The notes under the pieces are model-generated. The model worked only from the letters and a program-made list of their open reading frames with translations, searched no databases and was not told the DNA's origin. The position numbers were made by a program, and so were the translations under genes. Positions 53,539 through 63,114 of a stretch of DNA of 64,000 nucleotides are shown in pieces (position 1 is the first letter of the stretch; each line of letters starts with the position of its first letter). Source of the DNA: Alcanivorax sp. (lineage in GTDB: Bacteria > Pseudomonadota > Gammaproteobacteria > Pseudomonadales > Alcanivoracaceae); NCBI RefSeq assembly GCF_019431375.1, contig NZ_CP080267.1, positions 1,426,001 to 1,490,000 of the forward strand, given 5' to 3'.

Positions 53539-53970
53539 ATGAAGAAAATTCTCGCCAGTGCATCTGCTGCCGCTCTGCTGACCGGTTGTCTTGGTCAGAA
53601 CGCCCTGTTCGATACCGTCCAGGACTGGAATGCCACCGCCACCAACAACAAATTCGTCAACCAGGGCATCTCTTTTGTGTTCTGGTGGGTACCGGTTTAC
53701 GGCCTGTCGCTGCTCGGCGACATCATCATTTTCAACTCCATCGAGTTCTGGACCGGCACCAACCCGATCAGCAAGCAAGGCGCCAAGGTCGCCGGCACAA
53801 CGGAGACCGTGACCGACGGGCTGGGCAATGAAGCCGAACTGACCTACCACGCAGACGGCTCCATCAACGTGGTCGCCGCTCAGGAAAGCTACACCCTGAT
53901 CAAGCAAGGCGATCAGGTCATCAAAGTGCAGGACGACAAGCGCGAAGTGCTCGGCTCGGTGATGATGTAA
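53539..53970 (+). CDS. DUF3332-family lipoprotein
   Basis: A 143-residue lipoprotein with signal MKKILASASAAALLTGC (Cys17). The mature part has one probable membrane-contacting stretch (FVFWWVPVYGLSLLGDIIIFNSIEFWTGTNPI) and a beta-rich tail (AELTYHADGSINVVAAQESYTLI). The family has no assigned function. GGAG lies 5-7 bp upstream. Confidence 0.83.
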   Translation: MKKILASASAAALLTGCLGQNALFDTVQDWNATATNNKFVNQGISFVFWWVPVYGLSLLGDIIIFNSIEFWTGTNPISKQGAKVAGTTETVTDGLGNEAELTYHADGSINVVAAQESYTLIKQGDQVIKVQDDKREVLGSVMM

Positions 53971-54010
53971 CCCAAGCCCAAGCGACATCGCCGAGGGCAT
54001 AAAAACCTTG

Positions 54011-54111
54011 GTTGCGAGTTGCGAGTTGCGAGTTGAAAAAAGCGAAATGCAAAATCGGTTTTAGCTTCTCGTAGCTCGTAGCTCGTAGCTCGTAGCTCGT
54101 AGCTCGTAGCT
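54011..54111. repeat. Tandem heptad words (GTTGCGA x3 and CGTAGCT x6)
   Basis: Three exact GTTGCGA copies (54011-54031) plus GTTGAAA, then, after about 30 bp, six exact tandem CGTAGCT copies (54070-54111). It lies between the DUF3332 stop and the MocR stop, a gap without genes. The copy number could vary by slippage. Confidence 0.85.
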
Positions 54112-54134
54112 AAAAGTAACCTTCCATTCGGCCG

Positions 54135-55535
54135 CTACAACAACCGCGACAAGGTCACCAGCGCCTGCTCCACCCGATTGTCCCACTTCACAGCGCAATT
54201 CAGCCGCAGACAGTTGGCGAACTTTCCGGAGGCGGAAAACAGCGAGCCGGGAGCAAAACTCACCCCGGCTTCCAGTGCTTTTTCCATCAGTTCGGTGGTA
54301 TCCACCTCCCCCGGCAACTCCACCCACAACACAAACCCACCCGCAGGCCGACTTACCCGGGTCTGTTGTGGAAAAAGCTGTGTTACCCGCTCGGTCATTC
54401 TTGCCACACCCCGGGCGTGCTCACCACACAGCTGGCGCAGGAACCGGTCGTAATGACCACGTTCCAGATAACGGGCCAATACCAGCTGCGATGGCGTGGC
54501 TACCGATACCGTATTGATGAATTGCAGATACTGGGCCTTTTCACGATGGTGCTCCGGCGTCACCAGCCACCCTACTCGCAAACCCGCTGAGAGGGTTTTC
54601 GAAGAGGACGAGCAGTAATACACCAGCCCCTGGCGATCCCAGCTTTTCACTGGCCGGGGGCGGGGTCCACTTAGCGGCAGATCCCCGTAGATGTCATCTT
54701 CCACTAGCGGCACTTTGTGCTTTGACAACAGTGTCAGCAGTGCCTGTTTGCGTGCGTCGGATAGCCGCACCCCGAGCGGATTGGAAAAATTCGACACCAC
54801 CACACAGGCCGAGACTTTCCAGCGGTCCAGCGCCAGGGTGAGGGCTTCCAGGGAAATGCCATCCACCGGATCCGTAGGGATTTCCAATGCCTTCAGTCCC
54901 AGCGAATCGATCACCTGCAACAGGCCATAATAGGTGGGCGACTCAATCGCCACGGTGTCACCGGGTTGGGTTGTCAGCTTGAGCGCAATGGCCACGGATT
55001 CCTGGCAGCTATTGGTAACCAGCACATCTTCCGGGCTGACCTCGCACTGCAATCCCGCCAGCCTTCGGGCAATCTGGGTACACAATTCCGGGGCGCCAGG
55101 CGGAAAGGCATAACCCACACAGCGACGTCGCTCCTCACGCAGCACGCTGTGAAACATCCTCTCCATGGTTGCCACTGGCATATATTCTGGCGCTGGCACC
55201 GCCGCCCCCAGGTTCACTACCGAAGGGTTATTCACATTCTGCAGTACCTGCAGCACCCGCTCCTGACCGGTAATCCGGCGCGGTCGCCGGCTTGCCGTCG
55301 TCACCCGGGGAGCCTCGCGCACCACCGGCGGCTGGCGCACGTAATACCCGGATCGCGGACGGGCTTCCAGCACACCACGTTGCTCCAGCTCCCGACAGGC
55401 ATTCACCGCCGTGGATACGCTCACCTGCTGCTGCTCCGCCAGCACCCGCACGCCGGGAAGACGGCTACCTACCGGGTAAACCTGATCACGAATCAGGGTC
55501 TGCAGGCGATCCGCCAGGCTTTGATACAAGGTCAT
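54135..55535 (-). CDS. MocR-type GntR/aminotransferase regulator
   Basis: A 466-residue fusion of a GntR winged helix (residues 1-75, SLADRLQTLIRDQVYPVGSRLPGVRVLAEQQQVSVSTAVNAC) with a fold type I PLP aminotransferase domain. The PLP lysine is in SSSKTLSAGLRVGWL. Such proteins sense pyridoxal phosphate or amino acids. The region upstream has three GTACAG half sites. The ATG lacks a normal ribosome site (CCTCCC precedes it), so the true start could differ. Confidence 0.9.
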   Translation of the reverse strand: MTLYQSLADRLQTLIRDQVYPVGSRLPGVRVLAEQQQVSVSTAVNACRELEQRGVLEARPRSGYYVRQPPVVREAPRVTTASRRPRRITGQERVLQVLQNVNNPSVVNLGAAVPAPEYMPVATMERMFHSVLREERRRCVGYAFPPGAPELCTQIARRLAGLQCEVSPEDVLVTNSCQESVAIALKLTTQPGDTVAIESPTYYGLLQVIDSLGLKALEIPTDPVDGISLEALTLALDRWKVSACVVVSNFSNPLGVRLSDARKQALLTLLSKHKVPLVEDDIYGDLPLSGPRPRPVKSWDRQGLVYYCSSSSKTLSAGLRVGWLVTPEHHREKAQYLQFINTVSVATPSQLVLARYLERGHYDRFLRQLCGEHARGVARMTERVTQLFPQQTRVSRPAGGFVLWVELPGEVDTTELMEKALEAGVSFAPGSLFSASGKFANCLRLNCAVKWDNRVEQALVTLSRLL

Positions 55536-55548
55536 GGGAGGGAGTCCG

Positions 55549-55601
55549 GTACAGTTTTTAGCACAACAAGCAGTACAGATTACAATCCTTACCATCTGTA
55601 C
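55549..55601. promoter_or_regulatory. GTACAG half-sites (probable MocR operator)
   Basis: GTACAG at 55549-55554 and 55573-55578 is a direct repeat 24 bp apart; CTGTAC at 55596-55601 is the inverse, so the last two form AGC.GTACAG-N17-CTGTAC.GCT. MocR proteins bind such direct and inverted repeats. It lies between the MocR gene and the small ORF and may control both. Confidence 0.55.
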
Positions 55602-55682
55602 CGCTTCAATATTGTTTTTTTATATCTGTAATGCCTTGCGCTGTCTACCTACTCTGTCGGTATCACCACAGGGAGAGACCGC

Positions 55683-55844
55683 ATGTCCAGAAAATGGCTA
55701 CTTGTGTTGCTGTTGTTACCCCTGCTTGTTCAGGTGCTGTTCAGTGACAACAACAGCGATGAAAACGGCGCACGCACCGTGCATCAGAACCCGGCGCCGG
55801 AGAAGGTGTCGCAACGGCCGCAATGGTGGTTGAGTGTGATGTAA
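55683..55844 (+). CDS. Small membrane-anchored or exported peptide
   Basis: A 53-residue ORF (ATG 55683) with GGGAG about 8 bp upstream. Residues 4-20 form a hydrophobic signal anchor (KWLLVLLLLPLLVQVLF), and the rest is polar (SDNNSDENGARTVHQNPAPEK). I do not recognise a family. It lies divergent to the MocR gene and 86 bp before recC, so it may be co-transcribed with recBCD. The weight of evidence is only the ribosome site and the signal-like segment. Confidence 0.55.
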   Translation: MSRKWLLVLLLLPLLVQVLFSDNNSDENGARTVHQNPAPEKVSQRPQWWLSVM

Positions 55845-55930
55845 GAAGCGACGTCTGACGTCTTAACCCTTCCTCCATCTGCCCGACTCCCTTAGGCTTA
55901 CTCCTTGGCAATTATCCCCAAGGAATGTCC

Positions 55931-58900
55931 ATGCAAAACGGGCTGATGGTGCTGCACGGCAACCGTCTGGAAACCCTCACCGAGCTGGTGGCCGATTGGC
56001 TGCAGCGTGAGCCGCTATCACCGCTGGAAACGGAAACCTTCCTGGTGCAATCCAACGGCATGGCCCAGTGGCTGAAATTGCAATTGGCGGATGCCCTGGG
56101 CATCAGCGCCGGCTTCCAGTTCCAGATGCCCGCCCGTTTTTTGTGGAGCGCCTATCGCACCGTACTCGGCGAAAGCCAGGTGCCGCGCACCTCCCCCTTC
56201 GATAAATCCCGCTTGCTATGGCGGCTCTACCGTCTGCTGCCTACCTTGCTGAATAACGACCACTTCGGCCCATTGCGGCACTTTCTCGCCGACGATGTGG
56301 ATGGCCGCAAACGCCATCAGCTGGCCGAGCGACTGGCGGATCTGTTCGATGCCTATCAGGTGTATCGGGCAGACTGGCTGGCGGACTGGGAAAGCGGCAA
56401 CGACCGTCTGCGCAAGGCCCAGGATCGCGACGCCTTTGATGATTTCCCCACCAGCCAGTTATGGCAGGCACATCTGTGGCGCGCTCTGCTGGCAGACATG
56501 AATGACAGCAAGCAGGGCCTCAGCCGCAGCGCCATCCACCGGGATTTCATGGCCGCACTGACTCAACACCAGGAACAGGGCATGCCACCGCCGGGCCTGC
56601 CCCGCCGCTTGATCATCTTCGGCATCAGCGCCCTGCCCCAGCAGGCTCTGGAAGCGTTGGCCGCGCTCAGCCAGCACTGCCAGATCCTGATGCTGGTACA
56701 GAACCCCTGCCAGCATTACTGGGCAGATATCGTCGAAGACAAACAACTGCTGCGACGCCAGCTGGACAACCGTAAACGCCACCTGACCGCCCTGCCGGAA
56801 AACCGCGTTAACCCGCTGCTGGCCGCCTGGGGCAAACAGGGCCGGGACTTTATCGGCCTGCTCTACGATCACGACGATCCGGACAGTTATCGCAGCGCCT
56901 TCCAGAACCAGATCGATCTGTTTGAAAATTGCGACCCGCAAACCCTGTTGCAACACCTGCAGCAGGACATTCTCGATCTGGAACCCCTGCCGGCACCGGA
57001 CCAGCGTCCGCCCCTGGAAATTGACAGTTCTCTACATTTCCGCATCGGCCACAGCGCCCAACGGGAAGTGGAAATTCTCCAGGATGAACTGCTGGACCGT
57101 TTCAGCAACGACCCGAGCCTGCAGCCCCGCGACGTGATTGTGATGGTGCCGGACATCGAAGCCTATGCGCCGCACATTGATGCGGTGTTCGGCCGACTGG
57201 ACCGGGACGATCCCCGCTATCTGCCCTACACCCTCAGCGACCGCAGTGCCGGGGCCGCATCCCCTCTGGCCCAGGCGGTGGAATCCCTGCTGCACCTGCC
57301 CCAGTGGCGCTTCACCGCCACCGACATACTCGATCTGCTGGATGTGCCGGCCGTGCGCGAACGCTTCGGCATCGACGAAAGCGACCTGTCGCAACTGGCC
57401 CGCTGGATCGACCAGGCCCGCATTCGCTGGGGCCTGAACAGCCAGCAGCGCACCACCCTGGAGGTGCCCGGCTTCGAACAGAACAGCTGGGCCTTCGGCC
57501 TGAAACGGATGCTGGCCGGCTACCTGCTCGGCGACGGCCCGGCCTGGATGGGCATCGAACCCCTGGACGAAGTGGCCGGCCTGGGCGCGGAGCTGGCCGG
57601 GCGCCTGTCGCGCCTGCTCGATACCCTCGAACACCACTGGCAACAGTCCCGTCAGGACGCCAGCGCCCGGGAGTGGCAACAGCGCTTTACTCAACTGCTG
57701 GACGACCTGTTCGCCCCGGTGGACGAAACCGACCAGACCCTGGATGCGGGCCTGCGCGACGCCCTCAATGACTGGCTGGCCGCCTGCGCCGAAGCCGACT
57801 TCGACAGCCCCCTGCCACTCACCGTGGCCCGCCGCCCCCTGCTCGATGCCCTGAATGCGGAAAGCCTGTCGCAACGGTTCATGGCCGGGCGCATCAACTT
57901 CTGCACCCTGATGCCCATGCGCGCCATTCCCTTCCGCCATGTCTGCCTGCTGGGCATGAAGGACGGCGACTACCCGCGCCAGCAGCAGCCCATGGATTTC
58001 GATCTGATGCGGCAATGGGGTAACTATCGCCCGGGGGATCGTTCCCGCCGGGACGACGACCGCTACCTGTTTCTGGAAGCCCTGCTCAGCGCCCGCGACA
58101 GCCTCTACATCAGCTGGACCGGCCGCAACGTACGCGACAACAGCGAACGCCCGCCCTCGGTGCTGGTGGCGCAACTGCGCGACCATATCAACCAGCGCTG
58201 GCATACCGACCAGGGCGAACCGGTGGATGCCCTCACCGTGGCCCATCCGCTGCAACCGTTCAGCGCCCGCTACTTCTTCCACACCGACCAGGGGGCGGCC
58301 AACGACAGCGATTCGCTACACACTTACGCCAACGAATGGCGCGCCCTCCACGATGGCCAGGCTCCCGCTGTCAGCAACGCCCAGCCCCTGCCGCCACTGG
58401 ATACCGACGAACCGATTACTTGCGCCGCCCTGGGTCGCTTTCTCAAGCAACCGGTGGCACATTTTTTCGAGCAACGGCTGAAGGCCCGCCTGAAACAGCA
58501 ACGCCAGGTCCTGGACGACAGCGAACCCTTCGCCTTCGATGGCCTGCAACGTTTCCAGCTACAGGACCAGTTGCTCAACGAAGCACTGCGCGCCGGCCCG
58601 GAGCATGCCGGCGACGCCATGGCGCACACCCTGGATCGCCTGGCCGGCAGCGGCGACCTGCCCCTGGCGCCCTTTGACGAAGGCAGCCGCGACAGCCTGC
58701 TGATGCCCCTGTCGCAGCCACTGGAACACTACTTTGCCCTGCTGGCCGAGAGCGGCGCACCGCAACCCCAACAGGAAATCCGCCTGAATGCCGGCCCGCT
58801 GCAGATCGAAGACTGGCTTACCGACCTGCGTGGCTCCGCCGCCAATGCCCAGCGGCTAGTGCTGCACACCGGCAAGCTCAAGGAACGCTTCGACAAACTC

Positions 58901-59338
58901 ACCCGGGACTGGACCCTGCACCTGGCCGCCTGCGCCGCCGGGCATCCGCTGACCACCCATATCCAGGGCCAGGATGGCCGCGTCACCCTGCCCCACCTGA
59001 ACCGCAGCGACGCCCAGTTCTGCCTGGACCAACTGGGCCATGCCTGGCAGCAGGCCCTGTGCGAACCGCTGCCCATCGCCTGCGCCACCGCCTTTGCCTG
59101 GTTGAAAGGGGAAGAAAAAGACAACGGCGACAACGAGGCACGCAAGGTGTTCGAATCCGGATTCATGCACACCGGCGAACAGGACAAGGAACCGGCCATT
59201 GCCCGGGCCTGGGCCGACTTCGACACTATGTTGGCTGTCCGCCATGGTGACCACAGCGCCTTTGCCTATTGGACCGAGCAACTCTATGCCCCGCTCTATC
59301 AACATGCACAGTGGCAAGAGCCAGGAGACGACGTATGA
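55931..59338 (+). CDS. recC: Exodeoxyribonuclease V gamma chain RecC
   Basis: A 1135-residue subunit that recognises Chi and splits DNA strands in RecBCD. It begins MQNGLMVLHGNRLETLTELV and carries the UvrD-like but inactive helicase domains and the nuclease-like C-terminal fold (typical RecC stretches include LFDAYQVYRADWLADW and GRINFCTLMPMRAIPFRHVCLLGMKDGDYPRQ). AAGGA 6 bp before ATG 55931 favours this start over the ATG at 55925. It overlaps recB by 4 bp (ATGA). Confidence 0.96.
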   Translation: MQNGLMVLHGNRLETLTELVADWLQREPLSPLETETFLVQSNGMAQWLKLQLADALGISAGFQFQMPARFLWSAYRTVLGESQVPRTSPFDKSRLLWRLYRLLPTLLNNDHFGPLRHFLADDVDGRKRHQLAERLADLFDAYQVYRADWLADWESGNDRLRKAQDRDAFDDFPTSQLWQAHLWRALLADMNDSKQGLSRSAIHRDFMAALTQHQEQGMPPPGLPRRLIIFGISALPQQALEALAALSQHCQILMLVQNPCQHYWADIVEDKQLLRRQLDNRKRHLTALPENRVNPLLAAWGKQGRDFIGLLYDHDDPDSYRSAFQNQIDLFENCDPQTLLQHLQQDILDLEPLPAPDQRPPLEIDSSLHFRIGHSAQREVEILQDELLDRFSNDPSLQPRDVIVMVPDIEAYAPHIDAVFGRLDRDDPRYLPYTLSDRSAGAASPLAQAVESLLHLPQWRFTATDILDLLDVPAVRERFGIDESDLSQLARWIDQARIRWGLNSQQRTTLEVPGFEQNSWAFGLKRMLAGYLLGDGPAWMGIEPLDEVAGLGAELAGRLSRLLDTLEHHWQQSRQDASAREWQQRFTQLLDDLFAPVDETDQTLDAGLRDALNDWLAACAEADFDSPLPLTVARRPLLDALNAESLSQRFMAGRINFCTLMPMRAIPFRHVCLLGMKDGDYPRQQQPMDFDLMRQWGNYRPGDRSRRDDDRYLFLEALLSARDSLYISWTGRNVRDNSERPPSVLVAQLRDHINQRWHTDQGEPVDALTVAHPLQPFSARYFFHTDQGAANDSDSLHTYANEWRALHDGQAPAVSNAQPLPPLDTDEPITCAALGRFLKQPVAHFFEQRLKARLKQQRQVLDDSEPFAFDGLQRFQLQDQLLNEALRAGPEHAGDAMAHTLDRLAGSGDLPLAPFDEGSRDSLLMPLSQPLEHYFALLAESGAPQPQQEIRLNAGPLQIEDWLTDLRGSAANAQRLVLHTGKLKERFDKLTRDWTLHLAACAAGHPLTTHIQGQDGRVTLPHLNRSDAQFCLDQLGHAWQQALCEPLPIACATAFAWLKGEEKDNGDNEARKVFESGFMHTGEQDKEPAIARAWADFDTMLAVRHGDHSAFAYWTEQLYAPLYQHAQWQEPGDDV

Positions 59339-62300
59339 GCACTGAACGTCCGCTCCCGATTACCTTCCCACTGCACGGCACCCGGCTGATCGAGGCCAGT
59401 GCTGGCACCGGCAAGACGTTTACCCTGGCCGCTCTCTACCTGCGTCTGGTACTTGGCCACGGCGAAGAGAATGCTTTTTCGCGCCCGCTGTTGCCGCCGG
59501 AAATTCTGGTGGTGACCTTCACCGAAGCGGCCACGGAAGAACTGCGCGAACGGATCCGCGATCGCCTGGCCGATGCCGCGCGCATCTTTGCCGATGCCGC
59601 TGCAGAAGCCGACGACCCGGTGCTGGCCGAATTGCTCAACGACTATAGCGACTCGGACGACCGCGCCCGCTGTGCCCAGCGCCTGGATGCCGCCGCCCAG
59701 TGGATGGACGAAGCCGCCATCTACACCATCCACGGCTTTTGTAACCGCATGCTCAAACAGCACGCCTTCGATTCCGGTAGCCTGTTCAGCCTGGAATTGC
59801 AGGAAGACGCCAGCGACGAACAACAAATGGCGGCGCGGGATTACTGGCGTTCGGTGATTGCCGAATTCCCGGTGAGCGCCGCCAATGCCCTGCAAAGCGA
59901 CAACCTGGGCAACCCGGACGCCCTGCTGGAGGCCTGCCGCCCCCTGCTCGTTTTGAAAGAAGCCGACCCGGAGGAGCTACCGCAAAGCATCACACACTGG
60001 CTCACGCAAACTGGCCCGCAGGCGGACAAGGATCAACAAGCCCGCCAGCAACTGGCCGCCGAACTGCCGGACTTTCTCGAATGGGTGCGCGCTGCCCGCG
60101 ACAACAAGTGGCTCAACGGCAACAGCTACCGCACCACCAGCCTGCCCGGCATGTTGCAGACCCTGCAGCGCTACGCCAACGGCGAACGGCTCAACGACAA
60201 GGCCTACGACACCCTGGCGAAGTTTTCCCATGCGGGCATGAAACTCACCAAGGCCGGCCAGGAGCACCGCCCGGACTTTGCCTTCTGCCAGCAACTGGAT
60301 GCGGTCATGGAAGGCCGGGCGAACACGCAACTGCCCCGCACCGACCTGCTCGCCCATGCCGCCGCCTGGATCGACCGGCGCGTGGATCAGGTCCGTCGCC
60401 AGACTGCCACCATGGGCTTCGACGACATGCTCAGCCGCCTGCACGATGCCTTGAAAGGCAGCAACGGCGAACGCCTGGCCCAGGTTATCCGCGACCAGTT
60501 CCCGGTGGCATTGATCGACGAATTCCAGGATACCGACCCGACCCAATACGGCATTTTTTCCGCGCTTTATGAAGGGCAGGAAGGCACTGGCTGGTTCATG
60601 ATCGGCGACCCCAAGCAGGCCATCTATGCGTTCCGCGGTGCCGACGTCTTTACCTATCTGAAAGCCCGCCGGGCCACCGCAGGCAACCACTACACTCTGG
60701 ATAAAAACTTCCGCAGCGCCGACGCCATGGTCAGCGCGGTGAACCATCTGTTCAGCTACAGCCAGAATACCTTTGGTGATGTGTTCATGATGGACAACGC
60801 CATTCCCTTTGAAGCGGTACAAGCCAACGGCCGCAAGGACGTTCTGCTGGTCGACAACAACGAAAAATCCGGCATTACCCTGTGGGTGGACGAGCGGGAA
60901 AAACCGGTCAGCGCCGGCCAGTACCGCGATGAGCAGGCCGCACGCTGTGCCAGTGAAATTGCCCATCTGCTTAACGGTGCCGTAAAAGGTGTCACCGGCT
61001 TCCAGAAAGGCGACAGCTTCCGGCCCCTGCATCCCAACGACATTGCCATCCTGGTACGCGATCGCACTGAAGCCAAAGCCATCCGCGATGCACTGATGGA
61101 GCGGCAGGTACGCAGCGTTTATCTGTCCGATCAGGATTCTGTATTTGCCCAGCCGGAAGCCCATGACTTGCTGCTGATCCTGCACGCCTGCGCCACCCCG
61201 GAATCTGACACCCGGGTACGCAGCGCCCTGGCCTGCGCAGTGCTGGATCTGGCCTACGCGGAACTGGATGCCCTCAATCAGGATGAAGTGCGCTGGGAAG
61301 AAACCGTGGAGCAGTTTCACGGCTATCGCCAGCAATGGCAGAGCCAGGGCGTGCTGCCCATGCTGCGCAGCCTGCTGATGGATTTTCATGTGCCCGCCCG
61401 GCTAAGCCAGAGCCTGGACGGCGAACGGGCCCTGACCAACCTGCTGCATCTGGCAGAACTGTTGCAGCAGGCCGCCACCCAGCTGGATGGCGAGCAATCA
61501 CTGATTCGTTATCTCGAAGACACCGTTGAGGAAGGCCGTAGCAGTAGCAAGGAAAGCATCCTGCGACTGGAAAGCGACGACGACCGGGTCAAAGTGATCA
61601 CCATCCACAAATCCAAGGGCCTGGAATACCCGCTGGTGTATCTGCCCTTTATCTGCAGCTTCCGCCCGGCGGACAAGAACAAGCCGCCGCTGCGCTACCA
61701 TGAAAACGATCATCTCAATGTGTCGCTGGAACCGGACGACACGGTGGAAAACAAGGCGGACCACGAACGACTCGCCGAAGACATGCGCCTGCTCTACGTG
61801 GCCCTGACGCGTGCCTGCCACACCTGCACTCTGGGGATCGCGCCCTACATCAAGGGCCGTGGCAAACAGAATCAACTGGAGAAAAGCGCCATCGGCCGTT
61901 TGCTGTTCGGTAACGGCGTGGCCAACGACGGCCTGCGTACCGCGCTGGCACCGGTAGCCCATGATGCGGTCACCATTATCAACGCGCCGGACAGCAACCC
62001 GGAATGCTATCAACCCAAAGCGGAAACGCGGACCTTGCGCACGCCGCTGATTCCTGCGGCACGACAACGGCAACCCTGGTGGATTGCCAGTTACAGTGCC
62101 CTCAAACAGGTACAGGAAACCCTGGCCCCGGCCGACCCGCGCGGCGATCAACTGGCCGAGCAGCAGGACGACACCCTCGTCGATGATGCGGAACCGTTAG
62201 CGGATACCATCCACGCCTTCCCCCGTGGTGCCGCACCGGGCACCCTGCTTCACGATGTACTCGAACAGGCGGCCAACCAGCGCTTCGAACAGACCCTGGC

Positions 62301-62928
62301 TGACCCCATCGAGTTTGAAACCAGCGTGGAAGAAAAACTGCAGGCGCGCGGCTGGCAGGATCATTTCGCGGTGATCCGCCACTGGTGGAAGCAGGCGGTC
62401 ACTACACCGCTACCGGTGGCGAACAGCGACATCGCCCTGAATGCCCTGCATACCTATGTGCCGGAACTGGAATTTGTGTTCCCCGCCCACCAGGTGAAAG
62501 TGGCCGAGATGGACACCCTGATCCGCCAGCACATCCACCCCACACACCCGCGCCCGCGACTGGAAGCGGATATCCTCAACGGCATGCTCAAGGGCTTTAT
62601 CGATCTGGTGTTCGAACACGACGGCAAGTACTACGTGCTCGACTACAAATCCAACTGGCTGGGCGTGGATGACAGCGCCTACACCCTGGACGCCATGACC
62701 GACGCGGTGCTGGAAAAGCGCTACGAAGTGCAATACGTGCTCTACCTGCTGGCCCTGCACCGCCTGCTGAAAAGCCGCCTGCAGGATTACGATCCTGACC
62801 AGCACCTGGGCGGCGCCGTGTATGTATTTTTACGTGGTTTGCAGGGGCCGGCGGCAGGCACGGTGTTTGATCGGCCGGAGACGGGGTTGATTGAAGCGCT
62901 GGATGAGATGTTTGGGGGAAAGATATGA
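59335..62928 (+). CDS. recB: Exodeoxyribonuclease V beta chain RecB
   Basis: A 1197-residue 3'-5' helicase/nuclease. Walker A is EASAGTGKT (residues 20-28), the helicase motifs LIDEFQDTDPTQY, GDPKQAIYAFRGAD and VKVITIHKSKGLEYP follow, and the C-terminal nuclease has LKGFIDLVF ... YYVLDYKSN. It starts inside the recC stop (ATGA). The stop codon runs straight into a heptad-word repeat before recD. Confidence 0.97.
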   Translation: MSTERPLPITFPLHGTRLIEASAGTGKTFTLAALYLRLVLGHGEENAFSRPLLPPEILVVTFTEAATEELRERIRDRLADAARIFADAAAEADDPVLAELLNDYSDSDDRARCAQRLDAAAQWMDEAAIYTIHGFCNRMLKQHAFDSGSLFSLELQEDASDEQQMAARDYWRSVIAEFPVSAANALQSDNLGNPDALLEACRPLLVLKEADPEELPQSITHWLTQTGPQADKDQQARQQLAAELPDFLEWVRAARDNKWLNGNSYRTTSLPGMLQTLQRYANGERLNDKAYDTLAKFSHAGMKLTKAGQEHRPDFAFCQQLDAVMEGRANTQLPRTDLLAHAAAWIDRRVDQVRRQTATMGFDDMLSRLHDALKGSNGERLAQVIRDQFPVALIDEFQDTDPTQYGIFSALYEGQEGTGWFMIGDPKQAIYAFRGADVFTYLKARRATAGNHYTLDKNFRSADAMVSAVNHLFSYSQNTFGDVFMMDNAIPFEAVQANGRKDVLLVDNNEKSGITLWVDEREKPVSAGQYRDEQAARCASEIAHLLNGAVKGVTGFQKGDSFRPLHPNDIAILVRDRTEAKAIRDALMERQVRSVYLSDQDSVFAQPEAHDLLLILHACATPESDTRVRSALACAVLDLAYAELDALNQDEVRWEETVEQFHGYRQQWQSQGVLPMLRSLLMDFHVPARLSQSLDGERALTNLLHLAELLQQAATQLDGEQSLIRYLEDTVEEGRSSSKESILRLESDDDRVKVITIHKSKGLEYPLVYLPFICSFRPADKNKPPLRYHENDHLNVSLEPDDTVENKADHERLAEDMRLLYVALTRACHTCTLGIAPYIKGRGKQNQLEKSAIGRLLFGNGVANDGLRTALAPVAHDAVTIINAPDSNPECYQPKAETRTLRTPLIPAARQRQPWWIASYSALKQVQETLAPADPRGDQLAEQQDDTLVDDAEPLADTIHAFPRGAAPGTLLHDVLEQAANQRFEQTLADPIEFETSVEEKLQARGWQDHFAVIRHWWKQAVTTPLPVANSDIALNALHTYVPELEFVFPAHQVKVAEMDTLIRQHIHPTHPRPRLEADILNGMLKGFIDLVFEHDGKYYVLDYKSNWLGVDDSAYTLDAMTDAVLEKRYEVQYVLYLLALHRLLKSRLQDYDPDQHLGGAVYVFLRGLQGPAAGTVFDRPETGLIEALDEMFGGKI

Positions 62929-63095
62929 GCTACGAGCTGCGAGAGACTAGCTACGAGACGCGAGATAGGCAATCTTTAGGGAGTAGCTCGTGCTCGCGAA
63001 ACAACATTGCTGAATCACTGCAACACGCTTTGTTGTATGGCCCCTGTTTCCTCAGGTTTTCATCTAGCAGCTCGCAGCTAGTAGCTCGTAGCTGC
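62928..63095. repeat. Heptad-word inverted element inside the recBCD operon
   Basis: The left arm AGCTACG-AGCTGCG-AGAGACT-AGCTACG-AGACGCG-AGATAGG starts at the last base of the recB stop, and the right arm CAGCTCG-CAGCTAG-TAGCTCG-TAGCTGC ends near 63095. About 100 bp lie between. The recD ATG is 20 bp further. Most RecBCD operons have overlapping or near-overlapping recB/recD. Confidence 0.78.
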
Positions 63096-63114
63096 TCTTC
63101 CCGGAGGGCTCCCC

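Noticed and set aside
54070..54111. CRISPR-like short repeats
   Set aside because: The CGTAGCT units are directly adjacent without spacers, and no cas gene is present anywhere.
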